Below, one piece after another: positions 1-5,953 of a stretch of DNA of 12,630 nucleotides. Position numbers and translations under genes: made by a program. The stretch covers positions 1 to 12,630 of the forward strand of contig JANTGU010000031.1 of the NCBI GenBank assembly GCA_024762735.1. Direction: 5' to 3'. Below the pieces are notes generated by a model that saw only the letters and a list, made by a program, of their open reading frames with translations, searched no databases and had not been told where the DNA came from. The stretch's first letter is position 1; each line of letters opens with the position of its first letter. This DNA comes from Bacteroidales bacterium (GTDB lineage Bacteria; Bacteroidota; Bacteroidia; Bacteroidales; F082).

Positions 1-1
1 T

Positions 2-262
2 AGAATGAAACAAATGAACTTAAAACAAAAGGAAATAGCTCCACTTTTTGGAGGTGAAACAAGAGTATCGGAAGTTCTTAACGGAAAACGGCCTTTAACT
101 CTAAAAATGATTATTTTGTTAAATAAATACCTTGGGATTCCTCTTGAATCTTTAGTAACAGGTAATAAAGTTAAACTCGATGCTGATAAACAAAACAAGT
201 TGAAGAAGGTTAAATCAATTCAAACCTACCTTAAAAGCAGAAGTAAATCAACAACTATTTAA
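2..262 (+). CDS. HigA/XRE-type antitoxin, C-terminal part (5' end outside window)
   Basis: This is a probable DNA-binding antitoxin of the HigA type, which normally binds its cognate toxin and represses its own operon. The visible part holds most of an HTH_3/XRE fold: a KQKEIAPLFG helix, the recognition-helix region RVSEVLNGKRPLTLKM at about residues 20-35 counted from the ATG at 5, and an LGIPLESL motif near 43-50. These match the pattern of HigA-like proteins as I know the family. The frame stays open upstream of the ATG at 5 to the window edge, and family members normally have an N-terminal segment before this helix, so the gene is almost certainly cut by the window and that ATG is internal. 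The C-terminal tail is lysine-rich. A hand count over the first 240 bases gives about 31% G+C, well below the following gene, which suggests horizontal transfer. Any toxin partner would lie upstream, outside the window. Confidence 0.75.
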   Translation, partial: RMKQMNLKQKEIAPLFGGETRVSEVLNGKRPLTLKMIILLNKYLGIPLESLVTGNKVKLDADKQNKLKKVKSIQTYLKSRSKSTTI

Positions 263-326
263 TTGCAGTAATAAATGACCAGTAACTGCTACATCCGGTA
301 AGCACATCACATTGTAACGTGTTTGG

Positions 327-1301
327 TTGTCACATAGAAAAATTATTAAACTACAAATTTTGAAACAAAACAAATGGTACGTAATCGTTAACCCCAAGGC
401 GGGCAGCAATAAGTGTCAAGAAGACTGGCCCGAAATTAAAGCCCTGATGGAAAAAAACGGCTTCGACTTTGAATTTGTCCTGACTGAATATCAGCGGCAC
501 GCCATCAGGTTGGTTCAAGATGCGATTGAAAAGGATTTTCGTAACTTTATCTCCGTGGGCGGCGATGGCACCCTGAACGAGGTGATTAACGGTATTTTTT
601 TAAAACATCAAAACGTACTGCCCGACATAAAGCTGGGAGTTATCACGGTAGGAACGGGCAACGACTGGGGCAGAACCCACCACATGCCGGCTGATTATGC
701 TAATATGGTTGAGGTGATTAAATCAGGTAATCTTTACAGCCACGATATCGGCAAAGCCAAATACCGTTTTGGCAAGGAAGACGAAAATCGCTACTTTATC
801 AACATTGCAGGTATGGGATTCGATGCCATGGTGGCCAACAAGGTAAATGTAATGAAAGAAAAAGGATACCGCGGACTAATGGTCTATATGTACAGCTTGC
901 TAACCAGCTTGTTTGGCTTTAAACCCACCAGGCTGGTTATCTATTCGGAAGGAAAAATGATTTACTCCGACAGCACCTTTTTGGCAAGCATTGGCATTTG
1001 CCGGTACAACGGGGGCGGCATGATGCTGTTGCCCGATGCCATTCCAAACGACGGGCTGTTCGATCTTACCATCATCCGGAAAGTATCAAGGTTGAAAGTG
1101 GTGGCCAACATCAAAAACGTTTTTGACGGCTCTTTTGTAAAAATTAAAGAGGTGGAAAGATTTCAGGGCAAAAGCTTCACCGTTATTTCCGATCCTCCCA
1201 ACATCCTGCAGTTAGAAACCGATGGCGAATCGCTGGGCAACTCCCCGCTGGATTTTGAGGTGCTGCCCCGGGCCATTAACATGATTGTTCCAAAAATATG
1301 A
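327..1301 (+). CDS. Diacylglycerol kinase-like lipid kinase (YegS/BmrU/DgkB type)
   Basis: This is a predicted ATP-dependent lipid kinase of the DAGK catalytic family, which phosphorylates diacylglycerol or a related lipid at the inner face of the membrane. Family motifs in order: NPKAG at residues 22-26, the nucleotide-binding VGGDGTLNEV at 77-86, VGTGNDWGR at 108-116, then NIAGMGFDA, NGGGMMLLPDAIPNDG and a C-terminal LETDGESLG. At 324 residues the length fits the family. The reading frame starts at a TTG at 327. A second TTG at 360 (residue 12) would begin with MKQNKWYVIVNPKAG, which is closer to how family members usually start, so I regard 360 as at least equally likely. No strong ribosome site decides between them. 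The stop overlaps the next gene's start (ATGA at 1298-1301), implying translational coupling. The exact lipid substrate cannot be read from sequence. Confidence 0.9.
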   Translation: MSHRKIIKLQILKQNKWYVIVNPKAGSNKCQEDWPEIKALMEKNGFDFEFVLTEYQRHAIRLVQDAIEKDFRNFISVGGDGTLNEVINGIFLKHQNVLPDIKLGVITVGTGNDWGRTHHMPADYANMVEVIKSGNLYSHDIGKAKYRFGKEDENRYFINIAGMGFDAMVANKVNVMKEKGYRGLMVYMYSLLTSLFGFKPTRLVIYSEGKMIYSDSTFLASIGICRYNGGGMMLLPDAIPNDGLFDLTIIRKVSRLKVVANIKNVFDGSFVKIKEVERFQGKSFTVISDPPNILQLETDGESLGNSPLDFEVLPRAINMIVPKI

Positions 1302-1933
1302 CCGATCAGGAAAAACAAATTTTAGCAGAGTATCTCCCCGGGTCGGCCTTGAAACCGGTGGCCAATTTAATTGTCAGGTACAAAATTCACATGACCATTA
1401 CCCGGAGTCGCTCTACCAAGCTGGGCGATTACCGGCCTCCCATTAGTCAACCTTATCATAAAATATCGGTAAACCACGATTTAAACCCGTACGCTTTTCT
1501 GGTTACCTTTATCCACGAAGTAGCCCATTTATTGGTCTATAAGCGTTATAAAACCAAAGTGTCGGCACCTCATGGCATTGAGTGGAAGCGTGAATATAAA
1601 ACATTAATGCAACAATTTATCGACAAGGATATTTTTCCTGACGATATTAAGCAGGAACTCTTAAAAAGCATTGTCAACAGCAAAGCCTCCAGCAGCTCCG
1701 AGGTAGAACTGACGCGGGTATTACGCAAATACGATGAAAATAAAATAGAAGGGGTCATCCATTTGGAGGAAATTCCCGAAGGGGCCAATTTTATCATCCG
1801 CACCGGCAGAGTTTTTAAAAAAGGACAAAAGCGCAGGGTGCGCTACCTGTGCCAAAACCTCGACAACAAGCGGTGGTACCTGTTTCATCCACTCACCGAA
1901 GTAAAGCTCTTTACAACGGAATCCCAAGAGTAA
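1298..1933 (+). CDS. SprT-like domain protein (HExxH zinc metalloprotease fold)
   Basis: This 211-residue protein resembles SprT/SprT-like zinc-binding proteins, which share the fold of the eukaryotic DNA-protein-crosslink protease Spartan. Visible evidence: the HEVAH metal site at residues 73-77 within TFIHEVAHLLVYKRY, and a downstream PHGIEWK with His92, the usual third metal ligand. A charged linker follows, then a C-terminal beta-rich stretch ending in RRVRYLCQNLDNKRWYLFHP. Many SprT proteins end in a four-cysteine zinc ribbon; here only one cysteine is visible in that region, so the ribbon is degenerate or absent. The start ATG overlaps the stop of the lipid kinase gene by four bases, so both are probably on one transcript. 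The natural substrate of this bacterial type is not known to me. The fold assignment is firm; a protease role is family inference. Confidence 0.85.
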   Translation: MTDQEKQILAEYLPGSALKPVANLIVRYKIHMTITRSRSTKLGDYRPPISQPYHKISVNHDLNPYAFLVTFIHEVAHLLVYKRYKTKVSAPHGIEWKREYKTLMQQFIDKDIFPDDIKQELLKSIVNSKASSSSEVELTRVLRKYDENKIEGVIHLEEIPEGANFIIRTGRVFKKGQKRRVRYLCQNLDNKRWYLFHPLTEVKLFTTESQE

Positions 1934-1966
1934 CAGATACAACCTCCATGACCTTTCAAAAACACA

Positions 1967-2108
1967 CCCGCCCGACTGACCGTCGTTCGGGCGGGGAATT
2001 TTTGCTCCTTGCCCTGAGCTCGGCCCCTGAGCTTGTCGAAGGGTGCCGAAGGACGTCGAAGGGAAAGAAGCAAAAATTGCCCGCCCGAACGTACCGTTTG
2101 GTACGGGC
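1967..2108. repeat. Large composite palindrome with REP-like core (element A)
   Basis: This occupies much of the 334-base gap between the SprT-like gene and the next gene. Arms at 1984-2010 and 2065-2091 are reverse complements at 25 of 27 positions and enclose a 54-base loop. Two smaller hairpins flank them: CCCGCCCGA at 1967-1975 pairs with TCGGGCGGG at 1987-1995, and GTACC at 2091-2095 pairs with GGTAC at 2100-2104 around a GTTT loop. The loop carries the core CTGAGCTTGTCGAAG (2027-2041); GTCGAAGGG occurs at 2035-2043 and again at 2055-2063. Reading frames on either strand across this block are by-products of the palindrome. It could act as a transcription attenuator or mRNA 3'-end protector for the operon upstream, or be a REP-type mobile repeat. 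Confidence 0.8.
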
Positions 2109-2196
2109 AGGTGACAAAACATAAAAAAAGAAATACATTGAAATACAAAATTGTAAACAGATAACACAATACATAATTACAATTTCCTTTTCTCCT

Positions 2197-2204
2197 TATC
2201 TTTG
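2197..2204 (+). promoter_or_regulatory. Candidate Bacteroidota -7 promoter element
   Basis: TATCTTTG matches the TAnnTTTG -7 consensus of the Bacteroidota housekeeping sigma factor exactly. It lies 63 bases before the first DUF4491 gene, with transcription expected to start near 2210. I do not see a matching TTG element about 20 bases upstream, so the promoter is only half supported. Confidence 0.4.
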
Positions 2205-2208
2205 CCCG

Positions 2209-2253
2209 CCCGTTGCCGGTTTAAAAAACATTGAAACCTTAACAAGCAACGGG
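2209..2253 (+). promoter_or_regulatory. Hairpin in the leader of the DUF4491 pair
   Basis: CCCGTTGC at 2209-2216 is the exact reverse complement of GCAACGGG at 2246-2253. A nested pair GGTTT (2218-2222) and AAACC (2234-2238) sits inside, giving a two-part stem. It lies between the candidate promoter element and the ATG at 2268, so if transcribed it would be a structured 5' leader. Its role is unknown. There is no run of T after it, so it is not a standard intrinsic terminator. Confidence 0.5.
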
Positions 2254-2267
2254 TATAAACAAATCTT

Positions 2268-2564
2268 ATGGAAAACATTTATTTCACAGGCCCGTTAATG
2301 GGTGTCCTCTCCTTTTTAATTATCGGGTTTTTCCATCCCGTGGTGGCAAAACTGGAATATGCATACGGTAAAAAATCCTGGTGGGTGTTGTTGGTTCCCG
2401 GCATTGCTTTTATTATTCTCTCGCTGTTTTTAACCACTGTATGGTCTATTATTACCGGCGTGCTCGGATTCTCCATGGTTTGGAGCACCATCGAGATATT
2501 TAAACAACACGACCGGGTGTTAAAAGGACAGGCAAAACGAAATCCCAACCGTAATTACAAATAA
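2268..2564 (+). CDS. DUF4491-family small membrane protein, copy 1
   Basis: This 98-residue inner-membrane protein of unknown function resembles the DUF4491 family. Hydrophobic segments are near residues 8-28, 38-56 and 58-74, followed by a basic tail. Landmarks shared with the next gene are ExxxGKKxW (residues 30-38), a GxxGFxxxW stretch (64-72), and an RVxKG...NPxR tail (83-95). The NPxR ending is typical of the family as I recall it. The stop is followed after one base by the start of the paralogue, so the two are almost surely co-transcribed. The copies differ clearly in sequence, so the duplication is not recent. The proteins may form a hetero-oligomer, but nothing in the sequence shows this. 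Confidence 0.72.
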   Translation: MENIYFTGPLMGVLSFLIIGFFHPVVAKLEYAYGKKSWWVLLVPGIAFIILSLFLTTVWSIITGVLGFSMVWSTIEIFKQHDRVLKGQAKRNPNRNYK

Positions 2565-2565
2565 C

Positions 2566-2892
2566 ATGGAAATTCAACTCTTTTCGCAAACGCTCAATTT
2601 AAGCGGTATCATAACAGGTGCGGCCGTGTTTTTATTAATTGTTATTTCGCGTTGGTTATGCGTGGTGGGCGAATATCATTTTGGCAAAAAGTTCTGGATT
2701 GCTTTTCTGATAATCGGGCTGGCCGGCTCGCTGGCTTCCTTCTTAATTAGTGACATTATTTTGTCGACGGTAGCAGGTGTTACAGGATTTATCTTTTTGT
2801 GGGGCATCCACGAAACCATCGAACAGGAAGAGCGGGTTAACAAGGGGTGGTTCCCCAAAAACCCAAAGCGAATTAAGGATGGTAATCCCTAA
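2566..2892 (+). CDS. DUF4491-family small membrane protein, copy 2
   Basis: This 108-residue paralogue of the preceding gene has three hydrophobic segments near residues 14-33, 44-62 and 64-82. It carries the family landmarks GEYHFGKKFW (35-44), GVTGFIFLW (71-79) and the tail ERVNKGWFPKNPKR (89-102). The KGWFPKNPKR ending is the fuller form of the family signature; copy 1 has KGQAKRNPNR in its place. The start lies one base after the stop of copy 1, indicating a two-gene operon. Function is unknown. No enzymatic motif is visible, and the basic C-terminus is predicted to face the cytoplasm. Confidence 0.75.
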   Translation: MEIQLFSQTLNLSGIITGAAVFLLIVISRWLCVVGEYHFGKKFWIAFLIIGLAGSLASFLISDIILSTVAGVTGFIFLWGIHETIEQEERVNKGWFPKNPKRIKDGNP

Positions 2893-2944
2893 TTCAAACT
2901 TGCGATAAATTAGCCCGCCTGTTACGGTGCATGCAGAATTAACT

Positions 2945-2952
2945 TATTTTTG
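2945..2952 (+). promoter_or_regulatory. Weak candidate -7 element before the small ORF
   Basis: TATTTTTG fits TAnnTTTG and lies eight bases before the ATG at 2961. A transcript from here would be essentially leaderless. No upstream TTG element is seen at the expected spacing, so this may be chance in T-rich DNA. Confidence 0.25.
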
Positions 2953-2960
2953 CCCCTTCA

Positions 2961-3341
2961 ATGGAAAAAGGAATTCGTACATATCATATCAAGCACAAGC
3001 TGATAACGGTTGTGTTAACCTTCGCCTTTTTTTGGCTGGTTATCGGCGACCTGATTGCCATTCACCAAAAGCTTATTTATGGTTTCGACCCCTTTGGTAC
3101 CCACCAACCCTTTTCCAAACCCGCAAAAAACGAGTCGCAAACCCATTTTAAGGTAAAAGAAAAGAGGGCAGTCAAAAAATCCCTCTCCTTTTTATCGCTT
3201 GGCACCGCCCTTTTGCCCAAAGGCATCAATCGGTTACAGAGCCAGTATGCCTATCACAAAAGGAGCATCCCTGCCATTCTCCTACACGGGCGTCTTCCCA
3301 TTTCTATCCTCTCACCCCGCGCACCTCCTGCTATTTCCTGA
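2961..3341 (+). CDS. Doubtful small membrane-anchored protein, 3' part fused into a repeat-like stretch
   Basis: I do not recognise a family for this 126-residue frame. The first part looks like a real protein: a short charged start (MEKGIRTYHIKHK), one hydrophobic segment at about residues 14-32 (ITVVLTFAFFWLVIGDL), and a soluble Lys-rich stretch to about residue 74. From about residue 67 the frame enters the pyrimidine-rich element that starts near 3160, and the remaining sequence, rich in Pro, Arg and Ile, does not look like an evolved domain. A plausible reading is a small inner-membrane protein whose original 3' end was replaced or truncated when that element arrived. It could also be entirely spurious. 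It lies 68 bases after the DUF4491 pair. Confidence 0.35.
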   Translation: MEKGIRTYHIKHKLITVVLTFAFFWLVIGDLIAIHQKLIYGFDPFGTHQPFSKPAKNESQTHFKVKEKRAVKKSLSFLSLGTALLPKGINRLQSQYAYHKRSIPAILLHGRLPISILSPRAPPAIS

Positions 3342-3630
3342 TTTTTTTCTCCGTGCAAAACGATACCGCACCAGGCAGTTTCCGCTTGACAAAAGCCTCC
3401 GTTACGCCTGCATATATCTATAGCACGTTATTTTACTGTTGACTTTTTGGGCGGCCGGGCGGGCTGTCCGCTATAGTCGTTACAGGCTTTACCGTGTTTC
3501 GCCAAAGGCCGCCAGGTAGCTTCTTTCAGTCGCTCATGGCGTCCTGCTCAACATCGGCAAACCCTGCAACGAGCTGCCGCTTCCATCCCTGCCGCTAAAC
3601 CCACAGAGTTAATGGTATTATTCAATTTTA
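3160..3630. repeat. Unassigned pyrimidine-rich element, probably non-coding and possibly multi-copy
   Basis: This block has a composition unlike its neighbours: the + strand is rich in C and T runs and poor in convincing codons. Small frames cross it but overlap each other in different frames and match no family I know. Local pairing includes AGAGGG (3163-3168) with CCCTCT (3181-3186) followed by T5; GCC-C-TTT (3207-3213) with AAAGGC (3219-3224) around a 5-base loop; and GGCGGCC (3450-3456) with GGCCGCC (3507-3513). On the minus strand the GC-rich half reads like a structured RNA, but I cannot fold it here. Translations of this stretch feel familiar as the kind of hypothetical ORF predicted repeatedly over an intergenic repeat in Bacteroidota. 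That is recollection, not a search result. The edges given are approximate. Confidence 0.4.
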
Positions 3631-3669
3631 TGGAGTAACAACAAAGTAATTAAAATGTTTTAGCCTCCA

Positions 3670-3830
3670 GATAGCTATCGGGGTTGCCCTTGCCCTAAGC
3701 CTGGGTTGCTGAGCCAGTCAACACGACACCAGAGTTTGACCCATAAACCTCGGTTGCTGAGCCTGTCGAAGTAACCGAAGATATCAAAAAATATCGAAGA
3801 AAGGCGGGCAGGCATAACAAAACAAGCAAT
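3670..3830. repeat. Repeat-rich leader region with REP-like cores (element B)
   Basis: This is the rest of the long gap before the TonB receptor. It starts with a perfect 10-base palindrome GATAGCTATC (3670-3679). GGTTGCTGAGCC then occurs twice, at 3704-3715 and 3752-3763, 48 bases apart. The second copy continues into the core CTGAGCCTGTCGAAG (3757-3771), while the first has a degraded form (3709-3723). CGGTT (3751-3755) and AACCG (3773-3777) bracket the intact core as a small inverted repeat. The region then becomes AT-rich up to the ATG at 3861. I see no TAnnTTTG promoter element and no Fur-box-like palindrome between 3600 and 3860. Confidence 0.65.
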
Positions 3831-3860
3831 TATAAAATCATCCAAATAAAAAATAAACAA

Positions 3861-5951
3861 ATGAAATCAAAACCAATCATATTATTATCCATCATTCTCC
3901 TTCCCCTGTTTGGCCTTGCACAAAGCAGCCTTGTCACCCACGATACCCTTGCCATTCAGGAAGTCGTCATCAAAGCCGCTAAAGTAGGCAGTACCCTCGA
4001 AAAAATGCCGGCCTCGGTATCCATCCTACAAAAGCGCAACATCCAAACACAGCAAATTAACAACCTGGCCGAATTAAGCGCACGGGTGCCCAATCTCTTT
4101 ATGCCCGAACACGGTTCTCGGTTAACCTCATCCATTTACATCCGTGGTATCGGGGCACGTATCGGAACCCCCTCGGTAGGATTGTATGTCGACAACGTCC
4201 CCTACTTTGAAAAAGGAAGCTTCAACTTTGCTTTTTACAACGTTAGCAAAATAGAAGTGCTGCGCGGCCCTCAGGGTACCCTCTATGGCCGGAACACCCT
4301 TGGCGGACTCATCAAAGTTTACACCGATGACCCGGGCAACAAACAAACCCTGTCGCTCAATACCGAATACGGAAATTACAATCAACTTAAAAGCGTGTTG
4401 CACTATAACCAGCCGCTGGGCAACAAATTTTCGCTCACCGCCGATGCCGTGTACTACCATAACGATGGTTATTTTGTAAACCAATACACCACCAAAACGG
4501 CTGATAAGCTAAACACTTACTCGGGCAGGATCAAACTCTCGTATCACCCTAACAGCCGGTTTAAATTGCAACTGACAACCATGTACGAACAAAATAACCA
4601 ACTCGGTTACCCGTATGCTATCTACGACAAAGAAAACCAAACCGCTTCCGATGTTAACTACAACCGCGAAAGCAGTTACAACCGCGGTTTGCTTTCCACC
4701 GGGCTCTATGCCGAATACACGGGAAACAACTTTGTCCTTACTTCTGCCACCGGGTTTCAGCACCTCAACGACGACCAGTTGATTGATCAGGATTTTACAC
4801 CTGCGTCACTGGTATTTGTTGAACAATCGCGTAACCATAACACCATTACCCAGGAATTTACCATTCACTCTGTCGAAAATGCCAGGTTTAGTTGGGTGGC
4901 CGGCATGTTTGGCTTTTTGCAACAAGCCGACAAAAACGTCCGGGTTGATTATGGTGAAGATGCTGTTACGGTATTTCATCTTCCGGCTGTTATGTCGAAA
5001 TACAAATCGTACAACCAGCCCACGCGAGGTATGGCGGGCTATGGACAGATAGGTGTTCCCTTCGGAAACTTTACAGCCACCGCAGGTGCCCGTATCGACT
5101 ATGAAGCTTCAGGATTGACTTATAACTACGATTTGGAGCTTAACAACAACCTAATCCATAAAGATGATTTCGAAAACAACCTTCATTTTTCACAATTTTT
5201 ACCCAAGTTTACCCTTTCGTATCAACCCGTTCAAACAATCAACACTTACCTGAGTGTTGCCAAAGGGTATAAAGCCGGCGGGTTCAATTCAACTTTTGAA
5301 TCAGATGAAGATCAAACCTATGAACCGGAAAGCAGCTTAAATTACGAGCTGGGTATAAAGTCCACCTGGTTCAACAGAAGGCTGATTGCCAATGCCAGCC
5401 TCTTTTACATCGACTGGAAAAACCAGCAAGTATATCAAACCGTTCCCAGCGGTCAGGGAGCCATGATTAAAAATGCCGGGCATTCGTACAGTAAGGGGAT
5501 AGAACTGGAACTGCGAGCCTTGCCGTTAAACAATTGGCAGGTTTGGCTGGGAGCCGGGTACACCGAGGCCAAATACATCGACTACGTACGTGACTCGTCA
5601 AGGGTTTACAACGATAATTACCTGCCTTACGTACCCAACTATACCCTTAACGTGGGATCCAACTATGCTTTCCACCTCAACACCGGATGGCTTAAACAGA
5701 TTGTGGTAAATGCCAACTATCAATATTTTGGAAAGATTTATTGGAACGACGATAATAGTGCCTGGCAAAAAGCTTACGGCTTGCTAAACGGCAGGGTTTC
5801 GTTTGTTACCGGCAACATCGACTTTGGCGTTTGGGGTAAAAATATTTTAAACACCAACTACAACGCGTACTATTTCAGTGCCCTGGGCCACGACTACGTG
5901 GAATTGGGAAAACCGGTTCAGTTTGGCCTGTTTCTGAATCTGAAACTGTAA
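3861..5951 (+). CDS. TonB-dependent outer-membrane receptor, short siderophore/heme type
   Basis: This is a predicted outer-membrane active transporter driven by TonB-ExbB-ExbD. A signal peptide covers residues 1-20 (hydrophobic core ILLSIILLPLFGLA). A likely TonB box follows near 31-38 (AIQEVVIK). The plug runs over about 46-156, with SVSILQKRNI, IYIRGIGARIGTPSVGLYVD and the hallmark EVLRGPQGTLYGRNT at 132-146. The remaining roughly 540 residues alternate aromatic and polar stretches as in a 22-strand barrel and contain AKGYKAGGFN, ELGIKSTWFNRRL and a C-terminal strand ending VQFGLFLNLKL. At 696 residues, without the N-terminal carboxypeptidase-like domain of SusC proteins and without a SusD partner, it belongs with receptors for iron chelates, heme or other small cofactors rather than glycans. 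It is the first gene of a tight cluster, two bases before the permease. The ligand cannot be read from sequence; the downstream heme enzymes suggest a tetrapyrrole. Confidence 0.93.
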   Translation: MKSKPIILLSIILLPLFGLAQSSLVTHDTLAIQEVVIKAAKVGSTLEKMPASVSILQKRNIQTQQINNLAELSARVPNLFMPEHGSRLTSSIYIRGIGARIGTPSVGLYVDNVPYFEKGSFNFAFYNVSKIEVLRGPQGTLYGRNTLGGLIKVYTDDPGNKQTLSLNTEYGNYNQLKSVLHYNQPLGNKFSLTADAVYYHNDGYFVNQYTTKTADKLNTYSGRIKLSYHPNSRFKLQLTTMYEQNNQLGYPYAIYDKENQTASDVNYNRESSYNRGLLSTGLYAEYTGNNFVLTSATGFQHLNDDQLIDQDFTPASLVFVEQSRNHNTITQEFTIHSVENARFSWVAGMFGFLQQADKNVRVDYGEDAVTVFHLPAVMSKYKSYNQPTRGMAGYGQIGVPFGNFTATAGARIDYEASGLTYNYDLELNNNLIHKDDFENNLHFSQFLPKFTLSYQPVQTINTYLSVAKGYKAGGFNSTFESDEDQTYEPESSLNYELGIKSTWFNRRLIANASLFYIDWKNQQVYQTVPSGQGAMIKNAGHSYSKGIELELRALPLNNWQVWLGAGYTEAKYIDYVRDSSRVYNDNYLPYVPNYTLNVGSNYAFHLNTGWLKQIVVNANYQYFGKIYWNDDNSAWQKAYGLLNGRVSFVTGNIDFGVWGKNILNTNYNAYYFSALGHDYVELGKPVQFGLFLNLKL

Positions 5952-5953
5952 GC

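Noticed and set aside
1721..2174. Several overlapping open frames on the minus strand and one on the plus strand across the end of the SprT-like gene and the palindrome
   Set aside because: They overlap each other in different frames, cover a long inverted repeat that reads open on both strands, and show no domain character. They are by-products of the repeat and of the real gene.
3163..3193. Intrinsic terminator AGAGGG...CCCTCT followed by T5
   Set aside because: The stem is only six base pairs with a 12-base loop, and two C residues separate it from the T run. Kept only as local structure inside the odd element, not called as a terminator.
3199..3423. 74-residue plus-strand frame inside the odd element
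   Set aside because: It overlaps the 2961 frame in another phase, is rich in Pro, Ser and Phe from C/T runs, and has no domain or plausible start context.
3600..3860. Fur box or TAnnTTTG promoter upstream of the TonB receptor
   Set aside because: I looked for an iron-responsive palindrome and for the -7 consensus and found neither at a convincing match, so iron or heme regulation is not claimed from sequence.
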